Shown piece after piece: positions 35,506-45,491 of a DNA stretch of 64,000 bases. Source of the stretch: Apium graveolens (Eukaryota; Streptophyta; Magnoliopsida; Apiales; Apiaceae); the NCBI RefSeq assembly GCF_009905375.1, contig NC_133647.1, positions 44,760,506 through 44,824,505 on the forward strand, given 5' to 3'. Under the pieces are notes generated by a model. It ran no database searches, was not told where the DNA came from, and worked only from the letters and a program-made list of their open reading frames with translations. Both the position numbers and the translations under genes were made by a program. Within the stretch, counting starts at the first letter, position 1. Every line of letters begins with the position of its first letter.

Positions 35506-38500
35506 TTGCAGGGCAACAGGAAAAATATTTTAGTTCTGGACAGTGGATGTTCAGGACATATGACTGGAAATAAGGCCCTGCTATCAGACTTTGTGGAGAA
35601 AGCTGGCCCAAGTGTTTCTTATGGAGATGGCAACATTGGAAAAACTTTGGGATATGGCAATATCAATCTTGGGAATGTCATTATTAAAGATGTAGCTCTG
35701 GTCTCAGGACTTAAACACAACTTACTGAGTATAAGTCAAATCTGTGACAGAGATTATCATGTTGATTTCTTTGCAGAACATTGTGAAATAGTTAGTAAAT
35801 CTAAAGGACAAATTGTTCTGAAGGGATTCAGGCGTGGTAACATTTATGAAGCTAAGCTTTCAACAAGTTCTGATGGTTCTGCAATCTGTTTAGTGAGTAG
35901 AGCCTCAACTGAAGAAAGCTGGAATTGGCACAAGAAACTCTCTCATTTAAACTTCAACAAGATAAATGAACTGATCAAGAAAGATCTTGTGAGAGGACTG
36001 CCAAAATCAGTGTTTGTTCCTGATGGTCTTTGTGACTCATGTCAGAAGGCTAAACAAAGAAAATCTTCGTTCAAGAGCAAGACTGAATCATCAATTCTTG
36101 AGCCTTATTATCTACTTCATGTTGATCTATTTGGTCCAGTGAATGTCATGTCTATTGCAAAGAAGAAATATGCGTTGGTCATAGTAGATGAGTTCACCAG
36201 ATACACATGGGTGTATTTCTTGCACACAAAAAGTGAAACTGCATCTATCCTGATTGATCATGTCAAACATCTGGATAAATTGATCAAAGATTCTGTGAAA
36301 ATTTTGAGGAGTGATAATGGCACTGAATTCAAGAATTCGATAATGGAAGAGTTCTGCAAAAATCATGGAATAAAGCAGGAATTTTCTGCTCCTGGAACTC
36401 CACAGCAAAATAGAGTTGTTGAAAGGAAGAATAGAACTCTAATTGAAGCTGCACGAACAATGCTTGAAGAAGCAAAGCTTCCAACCTATTTCTGGGCTGA
36501 AGCTGTGCAGACTGCTTGTTTTACTCAAAATGCAACACTCATTAACAAGCATGGAAAAACACCATATGAGATGGTGAAGAACAAAAAGCCAAATCTCAAA
36601 TACTTTCATGTATTTGGATGTAAGTGTTTTGTTCTCAAGACTCATCCTGAACAGCTATCCAAGTTTGATCTAAAAGCTGATGAGGGAATCTTTGTAGGAT
36701 ATCCACTTTCTACAAAAGCCTTCAGAGTCTATAATTTGAGAACAAAAGTGGTCATGGAATCTATCAATGTCTCTTTTGATGACAAGAAGATCACTGGACT
36801 TGAAGATTGCATTGATCATGATAAGCTGAGATTTGAAAATGAAGATTCATATTCTGATACCTCAAGTCCTGACAGTCTAAGTCCTGATACTGTAAATTCT
36901 GATGGATTAAACTCTGATGTTATTGAAACTTTGGTGACTACGTCAAAGGAAGATGCACCAATGCAGGGGAAGCATTCTCAAGATATTATCACATCTCAAG
37001 AAGCATCAGAACATACATCTGGCTCTTCAAATTCTGATTCGTCAAGTTCTGATAAGCCAAGTACTGACAGTGCTGAAAATCTAAATACTGAAGGATCCAA
37101 CTCAGAGAGCATAGTTTCAGGGGGAGCATCAGAAAATGAAACCGAAGACAACATGAATCATGGGGGAGCATCCAGTTCTAGAGAAAATCTTCCATCTGCA
37201 AGGAAGTGGACAAAATCACATACACCTGATTTAATAATTGGAAATCCTGAGGCAGGTGTCAGAACTAGAACAGGTACTTCGAATGAATGTCTTTACAATT
37301 CTTTTCTCTCTCAGTCTGAGCCAAAGAAAGTGGAAGAAGCTCTTCAAGATGCTGATTGGGTGCAAGCAATGCAGGAAGAGTTGAATGAATTTGAAAGAAA
37401 CAAAGTCTGGACCTTAGTGCCAAGACCCAAGAATAGATCAGTTGTTGGTACAAAGTGGCTATTCAGAAACAAAACTGACAGTGATGGCATAATTGTAAGG
37501 AACAAGGCAAGGCTGGTTGCAAAAGGATATTCTCAACAGGAGGGAATTGACTATGATGAAACATTTGCTCCAGTTGCTAGGTTAGAAGCCATAAGGATAT
37601 TCATGGCTTATGCTGCTCACAAAAAGTTTACTGTCTTTCAAATTGATGTGAAAAGTGCTTTTCTCAATGGAGAATTGGAAGAGGAAGTATATGTTGAACA
37701 ACCTCCAGGCTTTGTAGATTCCAAACATCCAGATTATGTCTACAGGCTTGATATAGCACTTTATGGACTTAAGCAAGCTCCTAGAGCATGGTATGAGACT
37801 TTAGCTCAGTTTCTTCTGGAAAGTGGATTCAACAGAGGAACTATTGACAAAACATTGTTCTATCTCAACCATGGCAAGGACTTACTTTTGATCCAGATTT
37901 ATGTTGATGATATTATTTTTGGGTCTCCAAATGACAAACTTTGCAAAAAGTTTGCCAACCTAATGCAGTCAAGATATCAGATGAGTATGATGGGAGAACT
38001 TAGTTATTTTCTGGGCCTTCAAGTCAAGCAGAGTGAAGAAGGAACTTTTATTTGTCAATCTAAGTACACCAGAAACTTGCTGAAAAAATTTGGAATGCAA
38101 GACTGTTCAAGTGCATCCACTCCCATGGCCACTGCAACAAAACTGGATAAGGATACTGGTAATTCAGTAGATATTACTGATTACAGAGGTATGATTGGCT
38201 CACTTCTCTATCTAACTGCTAGTAGACCAGATATCATGTTTGCTACCTGTCTTTGTGCAAGATTTCAAGCAGATCCAAGAGAACCTCACTTAACAGCTGT
38301 AAAAAGAATCTTTAAGTATCTTAAAGGAACAGCTGATCTAGGATTATGGTATCCTAGAGAATCAGATTTTAAATTAATAGGTTACTCAGATGCAGATTTT
38401 GCAGGTTGCAAAATTGACAGGAAAAGCACAAGTGGTAGCTGCCAATTTCTTGGAGGCAGGTTGGTTTCTTGGTATAGCAAGAAACAAAAGTCAATTTCCA

Positions 38501-38856
38501 CATCAACTGCAGAAGCAGAGTATATTGCTGCAGGAAGCTGCTGTGCACAGATTCTCTGGATGAAGAATCAGTTACTAGATTATGGGTTAACGTATTTCAA
38601 AATCCCTATTTACTGTGATAATCAAAGTGCTATTGCTATGACAGGTAATCCAGTTCAACACTCTATGACAAAGCACATCAGCATCAGGTACCATTTCATC
38701 AGGGAACATGTGGATGAAGGTACAGTGGAATTGCATTTTGTTCCCACAGATCAACAAGTAGCAGATATCTTCACAAAACCACTGTGTGAAGCTACCTTTT
38801 CAAAATTGGTAAATGAACTTGGAATGATTTCAGGTTCTTTCTCTAAATCTGCTTAA
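35506..38856 (+). CDS. pol: Pol polyprotein of the SIRE-like element
   Basis: This frame encodes the enzymes for copying and integration, in copia order. The protease motif [11 protein letters not shown] is at residues 11-21. The integrase zinc finger (HKKLSHLNF to CDSCQKAK) is at about 140-185, and its DDE core has Asp in HVDLFGP (about 203), Asp in RSDNGTEF (about 270) and Glu in VVERKNR (about 305). A Ser-rich linker spans 450-580. RT spans about 620-870 with catalytic YVDD at about 799. RNase H runs from about 955 (YSDADFAGC, then AEAEYIAAG and CDNQSAIAM). All catalytic residues I can check are present, with no internal stop. No ATG marks the start: the frame opens after UAG and UGA codons in the gag frame, just behind TTTTTGATTGCAG. 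Confidence 0.95.
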   Translation: MQGNRKNILVLDSGCSGHMTGNKALLSDFVEKAGPSVSYGDGNIGKTLGYGNINLGNVIIKDVALVSGLKHNLLSISQICDRDYHVDFFAEHCEIVSKSKGQIVLKGFRRGNIYEAKLSTSSDGSAICLVSRASTEESWNWHKKLSHLNFNKINELIKKDLVRGLPKSVFVPDGLCDSCQKAKQRKSSFKSKTESSILEPYYLLHVDLFGPVNVMSIAKKKYALVIVDEFTRYTWVYFLHTKSETASILIDHVKHLDKLIKDSVKILRSDNGTEFKNSIMEEFCKNHGIKQEFSAPGTPQQNRVVERKNRTLIEAARTMLEEAKLPTYFWAEAVQTACFTQNATLINKHGKTPYEMVKNKKPNLKYFHVFGCKCFVLKTHPEQLSKFDLKADEGIFVGYPLSTKAFRVYNLRTKVVMESINVSFDDKKITGLEDCIDHDKLRFENEDSYSDTSSPDSLSPDTVNSDGLNSDVIETLVTTSKEDAPMQGKHSQDIITSQEASEHTSGSSNSDSSSSDKPSTDSAENLNTEGSNSESIVSGGASENETEDNMNHGGASSSRENLPSARKWTKSHTPDLIIGNPEAGVRTRTGTSNECLYNSFLSQSEPKKVEEALQDADWVQAMQEELNEFERNKVWTLVPRPKNRSVVGTKWLFRNKTDSDGIIVRNKARLVAKGYSQQEGIDYDETFAPVARLEAIRIFMAYAAHKKFTVFQIDVKSAFLNGELEEEVYVEQPPGFVDSKHPDYVYRLDIALYGLKQAPRAWYETLAQFLLESGFNRGTIDKTLFYLNHGKDLLLIQIYVDDIIFGSPNDKLCKKFANLMQSRYQMSMMGELSYFLGLQVKQSEEGTFICQSKYTRNLLKKFGMQDCSSASTPMATATKLDKDTGNSVDITDYRGMIGSLLYLTASRPDIMFATCLCARFQADPREPHLTAVKRIFKYLKGTADLGLWYPRESDFKLIGYSDADFAGCKIDRKSTSGSCQFLGGRLVSWYSKKQKSISTSTAEAEYIAAGSCCAQILWMKNQLLDYGLTYFKIPIYCDNQSAIAMTGNPVQHSMTKHISIRYHFIREHVDEGTVELHFVPTDQQVADIFTKPLCEATFSKLVNELGMISGSFSKSA

Positions 38857-40092
38857 ACTTGTTCTATGTTATCAGACTTTATGATCAGTATTTACAGAAT
38901 TAATCTCTTTGTATATTCTGTGCATTAATTGATAAATGTCTTTAAGTACTGACTGTTGTCTGATATATATTTCTAAACTCTGATAAGTGATATGTCTGTT
39001 TCAGTAACTATTCAATCCTATGAGGATAACTGTGCTAGATACTGACCTACTAGTCTTCAATAAACAAATGATCCCATGAAAGAAGAAATTATTTCTGTGG
39101 AAATCTTATGACACAAGCAAATTCTGATAACTGAGCTTAGTTAAGTTTACTTTGTATATCTTATTACTAAGTCACAAATTAGAATAATGCTACTCATCTG
39201 TTTAAGTTCTGATTCTAGTAAAACTGCTGAATGTACTAAGTGCTGATAAACCTCACTTATCAAAAGAAGAAGAACAATAATCAAAGAATAATATCAGGTA
39301 CTCCTTTGAGATCTAGAGTAAAAATGTGAAAGGGACGACCCAAGTGCATTGCTGGTATTAAGTAAATATGCATTAGAAAAGCAAAATATTTTCTTGGTGA
39401 CTTTTCACACTCTATGATTACTGGAGAAATACTCTGATAATAGCATAAATTCTGATAAACAGTCGTGACTCACTTACACTGAGAAGCCTCTGTAAAATAG
39501 AATTTCAAAAGATGCATAAAATTAGCACAAAAACAGTAGAGGTGAACTCATGCATGAACTCATTTATCAGTAGGTTTCAGGATAATGACAGATCTTTAGC
39601 AAAATTTTAATTATGACTTATTTCTAAGATGTACTGAAGTAGATCAGACTTTACTCTTTGTCTGTTATTTAGCTTAATGCACACACACATCACTCCATAT
39701 GAATGATGAAATTTCTGTGGTGGTCTATGTTATTTTAGATCAACAGTCATTATGACACTTTTGCACAAATTCTGAGGACAAGTTCTAGTTACACGTTCTG
39801 ATGATTAAGTTCTGACGTTCATAACTAAGAACTTGTATGAGTATTTACTAAGATAGATATTCCTTGTTCGAGTTAAGACATTATGTTCTGATGACTGTTA
39901 AGTTCTGGTATAGGTCTAAGTTCTGATTTTTCAGTCTAACCCTTTACTTGACTTATCTGTGAATAAAATTTGGTAACAGTCTCAGATTAATTTCGAAATG
40001 TTGAAGTGGAAGATTAATAGTCTATGGTTAAAACATAATGGCACTCGTCCTTGAACAGTTCACTCTTGTTACATGTGCACATTCCTTTTACA
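38857..40092 (+). other. Non-coding stretch between pol and the 3' ORF (SIRE-like)
   Basis: No ORF is supported. It is dense in the phrase AAGTTCTGAT and near variants, for example at 39,204 and 39,918, with AAGTTCTGACG and AAGTTCTGGT nearby. A subgenomic or spliced message would be needed to reach the following ORF, and no signal for one is obvious. Confidence 0.5.
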
Positions 40093-42272
40093 ATGACTGT
40101 TATTCTTTTTCAAAGTCTAGGGAGACGAGGTAGAATTAATTCTACCTGTCTGCATTCAATATCTTTGTGTCTCTTGGCATTCTCATGCCTATATATGCAA
40201 CCACTTCACATTAGTCTTCTCATCACACATACAGAAGATACTTTAAGTTCTGATGCTGCAAATGTTGGAGATACTGGTGAAGCTGCTACAACTGTAGATG
40301 CTGATGAAGCAGGTCCTTCAGGACATACTCCTCCACTGACTCTTCCTAAGTCTGAACTGCTAAAGGAGTTTGTTATCAGGGATGCACCAGTACCTTGGAG
40401 TGAAACTCCTGCAGGTCAGGAGTGGACTAAGGAATGGAACTCAGTTTCATATGTTCCAAATGCTTTACATCTTGCTGAGCACTTGACTAAAGCTGATGAA
40501 ATGTTACATTCTGATGATTTTAAAATCCAGCTTAGAGTCACTGCATTGAGTACTAAACATCTACAAGGTCTTCATTCCAACACTCATGCAGAGCTACACA
40601 AGATTCAGGAGAACTTTATTAAACAGGAACAAGTTTGGAAACTTGATAAGAAAAAGTCTTCCAACCTACCATTGACAGGGTTGCTTATATTGAGAAAACT
40701 CAAGAGAAGCAACAAGCTCAGATTGATCAAATTCTGACAAATCAAGCTTCTCAGCAATCGCAACTTACTGAAATCCAGACCTCAGTGGAGCTACTTATCT
40801 CTCTTTTATTACCTGCTGATGCCAAAAAGGGGGAGAAGGTAATTAAGTCCAAATGCAAAACCAACAAGTCACTGCAAGGAAAGGATGATGGAAAAGATGA
40901 CCAAGGAAACTCTGGAATGGGTGGTGGTCATAGTCAAGGTAGAAGGTTTACATCAAGACAAGCTAGTCACAGAACAAGTTCTGATACTGGGAAAAGAATA
41001 AGTTCTGCTGCTGGTAAAAGGATAAGTTCTGATGAACTTCTAGATCTTGATGAGGAAATGTCAAGACAGTTATTTCTTCAAGAAAATCCAGGGATGGACT
41101 TGGAAAGTTTAAAGGAAGAAGAAGCCAGACTTAAATCAGAGAAAGTCACATCTAAATCTGAAGCTTCTGGTAAAAAGTTACTTCCAAAACCTAAAGGCAT
41201 TGTGATCAAAGAAAGGATACATACTGAAGAAACTTTGGCTAGATCACAACCACAGATAGATCCAAGATCCAAGGGTAAAGAAAAGGTTGGTGAACCTATC
41301 AAGCCTTATGTACCTCCTGAGGAAGAAGAAATTACTGATGGAAAAGATAATCTTGCTCTGACTTCAAGAAAAGTTCTTAAAACAACCTCTGACATGGCTC
41401 AAGTTGTTCAGAGTCAAGAAATTGTAAGTTCTGATATTCAGAAGAAGCAAGTAACCTCTGACAGTGCTCAAGTTAACTTGATATCAGAAAATAAATCTAA
41501 AACACTCCTACCAGGATTCATTAAAGCAAAACAGACTCAATCTTTGAAGACTACTTCAAGTGGTTTTGAAGCAAGAGTAGTTACTGGAAAGGAAGCTAGA
41601 GATAAAACTGGATTGGGAAGTGCTAATGAGAGAAGAGTACACAACACTACCGATGATCCAACTTCCTTGAGTGAACCAGGTATTGGAGCAACTCCTGAGA
41701 GATTGAATCAACTAGAATCTGTACAGATGGTTTACCATACCTTCTTGAAAGAATACATCATGTTGTATTTCATGACAGATGGTAGGGTTTATCATATAAG
41801 ACAAAATGCCATTCCATTGAAGTATTTTGAAGAATTGGAGCATGTATTATTCTTACTTCGAGTGGATGACAGAATAACAGAGACTGCTGCAAACTACTTA
41901 AAGGAACAGATTCAGAGACAGAAAAGACTTTATTTTGTTAAGTCTGACAGCAGATATGTTCCAAAGTACAGAAATCACAATGGTGATATTGTTGATATGA
42001 AGCCTAATACTGCACAGATCAGAACATATCTTGGTATTAAGGGGCTTGAATTCAATCTAGAGTCTAACAAAGCTTATGTCATAAGACTAGATCGGGAGTT
42101 GAGAAAAGCAAAGATTAATGATCTCAGAGCTGCAATATTTCAAACTGGTGAAGATACTGCAGAACTTAAAGATGTCAAACGGAGAATGATTGATGAACTC
42201 AGATATGCTGAGAAATGTTTGTTAAAGAATTATCTCAGAACAACTCCTGACATCAGAGAGATCAGAAAATGA
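40093..42272 (+). pseudogene. 3' ORF of the SIRE-like element (env position), one frameshift
   Basis: The ORF follows pol, where SIRE elements carry an env-like or coiled-coil ORF. ATG at 40,093 begins a frame with a hydrophobic stretch (ISLCLLAFSCLYM, about residues 23-35) that could be a signal or membrane anchor, then SELLKEFVIRDAPVPW. The frame ends early at 40,735-40,737; the same protein continues in another frame that is open through 40,785-42,272, so a one-base indel lies at about 40,650-40,675, near a run of A residues. The second part is Lys/Ser/Glu-rich, then has a compact C-terminal domain (YHTFLKEYIMLYFMTDGRVYH; YLGIKGLEFNLE). Role unknown. Homology to a true envelope protein is not shown. 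Confidence 0.72.
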
Positions 42273-42468
42273 TGAAGCCAAGTCGAAGATCTACAACTGC
42301 TTAAATTCTGATATTTATACAGATTGAAGTTGTTATCAGAAGTTGAATTGGTAAAAACTTTAAGGACTGTAAGTTGTAGTTATCTTGTCTATTTCTCATG
42401 CATTTGTACTTAATGTTTTTGACATCATCAAATATCTGTTAAACTTGTATATTTTGTTAATTTACAAG

Positions 42469-42478
42469 TTGGGGGAGA
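42469..42478 (+). promoter_or_regulatory. Polypurine tract of the SIRE-like element
   Basis: TTGGGGGAGA ends one base before the 3' LTR start at 42,480 and is the expected plus-strand primer. Confidence 0.92.
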
Positions 42479-42479
42479 T

Positions 42480-43078
42480 TGTTAGATATATTTGATAATG
42501 TCATGGCTAATATGTTTTATGTTTAGATTTCAGATCTTATTTGAACAGAACAAATCAGTACTTAACTGATCAGTACTTATACTGGAAGTCAGAACTTAAG
42601 GGATATCAGTACTTATGTTATCAGGAGATAGATATCAGAACTTAAGTGCTGAAGGACGATCAGATAAGGACAGTAGCTGTTTAAAGTTAAGAAGATCAAG
42701 ATAAACATAAGAAGAGATATGCATGAAGAAGGAATTCCGTGAAGAATGGAATACTTGGAATAGAAGATATCTGATTGATATATTTTAGGAAGCAGAATTA
42801 TATTCCATATCAATTAGCGAATATCTTGTAACTGTGTAGTATATAAACACAGACATAGGGTTTATACTATAAGTGTTATCATTATCGAGAATATTATTTA
42901 TTATAACCCTAGCAGCTCTCGTGATATTTTGTTCATCACTGAGAGATAACAGTTCCAGATTGTAACAGAGTTTATTGTTTAAATAAAGTTTGTTTTCTGT
43001 TACATAAGTTCTTGAAGTTTGATTTGATTGTAATAAACACTGTATTCACCCCCTCTACAGTGAAAGTGTGACCTAACA
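42480..43078 (+). repeat. 3' LTR of the SIRE-like element
   Basis: The LTR is 599 bp and differs from the 5' LTR at two positions only. The hairpin-flanked TATA box recurs at 42,832-42,852. It ends CCTAACA, followed by TTTTG. Confidence 0.97.
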
Positions 43079-43521
43079 TTTTGGATCACCCCTTTCTTGT
43101 TATTATTCAATTTTTTTTCAGTTAAGAAGGAAAATGAAACCTATCAGGACTTGAGTGGTAAAGAAGCGAGTTAAGCCGCGGGATCCTCTTATACCCAAGG
43201 TATTGATCCTTATTCAGGAAAAAAGCTTTGAGTTTCCTGAGCAGGGGGAGTGTATATAGTTAATGTGTGTGTTTGAATAAAGGTGAACTTAGTTTAAAAC
43301 TAATTAGACAATGGTTTGTAATAAAGAGAGTTGTAAGATTTTAAATTTGGTTTATAATAAAGGTAGTTAGTGGTTCTTGTTTTCATACTTCAACCTAAAA
43401 AGATCCTGGTTAGTGTGAAAGGGGTTTAGATATATATCTGCTTAATTGTTAAACAGGTTGTACAGGTTTGGTGATTAGCTAGTAGCCCCAGACTTATACC
43501 CCGGGTCTGGAGGGCGTTACA
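43079..43521 (+). other. Right end of the gypsy solo LTR
   Basis: This continues the LTR left at 32,544. It has no gene and finishes CCCCGGGTCTGGAGGGCG then TTACA at 43,521. Confidence 0.8.
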
Positions 43522-43526
43522 ACTAA

Positions 43527-44450
43527 CCACCTTAGGATTTGCCATATCTCCATAGTAATGCTTCAAACACTGTCCATTCACCTTGAATGCTTGGTCTGGA
43601 TCATTCTAAAAAAACTTCACCGCTCCATGTGGAAACACAGTTTTGACAACAAACGGCCCTGACCATCTCGAATTCAATTTTCCAGGAAAAAGACGAAGAT
43701 GAGAGTTGAACAAAAGAACTTGTTACCCTGACACAAATGATTTGAGCACTAGACCGCTATCGTGCCACCTCTTGACTTTCTCCTTATACATTTTGTTGTT
43801 CTCATACACTTGAAATCAGAACTCTTCGAGTTCATTCAATTGAAGCATCCTTTTCTTACCAGTTGCATCCATATCAAGGTTCAATTTCTTCAAAGCCCAA
43901 TATGCGTTGTGCTCTAACTCCATGGTAAAATGACATCCTTTACCATAAACCAATTGAAACGGTGACATGCCTAGCGGAGTCTTGAATGCTGTTCGATAAG
44001 CCCAAACAGCTTCATCTAGCTTCAAAGACCAATCTTTTCTCGATGGACATACAACTTTCTCTAAAATACGCTTGATCTCTCTGTTAGACACCCCAGCTTG
44101 ACGATTAGTCTGAGGATGGTAGGTTGTAGCAATGCGATGATTCATATTATATCTCTGCATTATAGCAGTGAACTTGCGATTGCAGAAATGCGATCCCTCG
44201 TCACTGATTATGACTCTTGGTGTCCCAAATATTGTGAATATCTTCCTGTGAAGAAAATTGAGCACTACCTTCGCATCATTCATTGGAAAAGCCTTGACTT
44301 CGATCCATTTTGATACATAATCGACCGCCAACAAGATATACTGATTGTTCCAAGATGAGATAAATGGCCCCATGAAGTCAATTCCCCAAACATCGAAGAC
44401 CTCAACCTCGAGAAGCACATTAAGAGGCATATCATCCTTCTTTGACATAT
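43527..44450 (-). pseudogene. pol: Integrase core and C-terminus of Athila B
   Basis: On the minus strand the frame enters at 44,450 and covers the DDE core ([16 protein letters not shown], then Glu position altered: the family Ala-Glu-Val after GQ reads AGV here), the tail [15 protein letters not shown], and the GPY-like region near 43,560-43,700. Stops and a frame change occur at 43,700-43,820. The segment is separated from its zinc finger by the copia solo LTR. The Glu to Gly change in the catalytic triad would by itself abolish integration. Confidence 0.82.
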
Positions 44451-45486
44451 TGTTAGGAATATGTTGTGAACTTGATGATAAGTTGAACAAAACACCTTAG
44501 TACATTTAACTTAGTGTTTTTGTAGCTCTTGACAGATGTTCTACAATAGTCCCGATGGATGAACTTTATAGTCCTCACAGATGACAACTGAACATCCATC
44601 GAGAGTGTAGCTTATGTAATAATAAGTCTTATAGCACATGCCTGCAAACAACAATGTATTAGTAGATGCTATAGGATTCTTTAAGTCATGTTGACTACTA
44701 GATTGATATGCAGAATAAGTTGGCTAATTGTAAATATAAGATGTCTTGTAATTCTGTATAAGTGAAATAGAGTCAAGTGACAGAAAGGCTCCCGACGGAT
44801 GATCTACAAAGGCTCCCGATAGATAATCAACAAGGCTCCCGATGGAGGACGAACATAGTCCCGACGGATGATCATATTCAAAATAGCAGTTGACAGTGAC
44901 AACACAGTCACATGCATCGGGTGTTTGCAAATGGAATGTGGCAACCTAATTGCAGGATTTAGAGAACAAAGAAGCATTATCATTTCCATATAATTATGAA
45001 GATATTCAACGATGCTGGATAGAGTAATGAAATAGCATGAAATTAGACTAGAAACTATTTTTTGTTTTACTTGTTTGTCTTTTTATCATGTAACTTGGTA
45101 GTATATAAACCAAGTGTAGTAAGTAGAACAAAATAACTAAACAAGCATTATTTTCAGAGAGATAGAAAAAGTTGTATATGTTAAGTGTCTCTTTGTAATT
45201 CTGTAAGTTCACTTGTAAGCAGTTGTGTGCTATTCAAGCATCACAGAGTTCTCATCTTTATATATATATCTCTGGCAGATAAGTTCAACTCCCTCAGAAA
45301 GTTTTAAAGCCTTGTGTTTTATTACTTTGTGTTTTGATTTCTATTTTACTTTCATTCTGAACTTCTTGCAAAATCAAACACAGTTATATATTAAGTAAGA
45401 ACATTCTTAAAATCAGAAAAAGAAGCCAGAATTACATTCAACCCCCCCCCCTTCTGTAATTCTTGTTGCATTGATTGGGAATAACA
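44451..45486 (+). mobile_element. Solo LTR of a Ty1/copia element
   Basis: The LTR is 1,036 bp, begins TGTTAGGAATATG and ends GGGAATAACA, and is flanked by a perfect CATAT duplication (44,446-44,450 and 45,487-45,491). No internal region is present. Repeats of GGCTCCCGACGGATGATC lie at 44,788-44,880. A TATA box TATATAAA is at 45,102-45,109. TTCAACCCCCCCCCC near 45,440 is the usual copia LTR 3' signature, giving plus orientation. It cuts the Athila B integrase between zinc finger and catalytic core. Confidence 0.93.
45093..45115 (+). promoter_or_regulatory. TATA box inside a perfect inverted repeat (copia solo LTR)
   Basis: ACTTGGT (45,093-45,099) and ACCAAGT (45,109-45,115) pair exactly around AGTATATAA. 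The loop is the same nine bases as in the SIRE-like LTR, but the arms are different. Confidence 0.7.
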
Positions 45487-45491
45487 CATAT

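Larger units (their letters stand above)
32545..43078 (+). mobile_element. SIRE/Maximus-like Ty1/copia retrotransposon, young and nearly intact
   Basis: The element is 10,534 bp with 599-bp LTRs (32,545-33,143 and 42,480-43,078) that start TGTTAGATA and end CCTAACA. I compared them base by base and found two substitutions. The flanks TTTTA and TTTTG agree at four of five bases, consistent with a target duplication plus one mutation. Inside are an initiator-Met PBS, a 764-codon gag, a 1,116-codon pol in the copia order (protease, integrase, RT, RNase H), a long 3' ORF and a purine tract. The extra ORF after pol and the long gag define the SIRE lineage. It lies in the gypsy solo LTR and is the youngest datable insertion here. 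Confidence 0.95.
29470..43521 (+). mobile_element. Solo LTR of a chromovirus-type gypsy element, interrupted by a SIRE-like element
   Basis: The LTR runs 29,470-32,544 and 43,079-43,521, about 3.5 kb once the SIRE-like insert is removed. Its ends are TATAAATTACG (TG changed to TA) and GGAGGGCGTTACA, the latter like the ends of the chromovirus LTRs at 6,288 and 55,142. A perfect 5-bp duplication ACTAA flanks it (29,465-29,469 and 43,522-43,526). No internal coding region is present, so it is a solo LTR left by recombination between LTRs. A TATA-like ACTATAAATAG lies at about 30,286. It interrupts the Athila B spacer. Confidence 0.87.

Noticed and set aside
40093..42272. The SIRE-like 3' ORF as a true viral envelope gene
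   Set aside because: There is one hydrophobic stretch near the start but no fusion peptide, cleavage site or transmembrane anchor near the end that I can support.
44788..44880. Spaced CCGACGGATGA units resembling a CRISPR array
   Set aside because: Units are short and degenerate, spacers are nearly identical in wording, and the context is a plant copia LTR.
2854..45491. Similar duplications CATAC and CATAT, both in Athila integrase, as a sign of targeted insertion
   Set aside because: The two inserts are from different superfamilies and hit different codons. Two 5-bp sites are too few to distinguish from chance.
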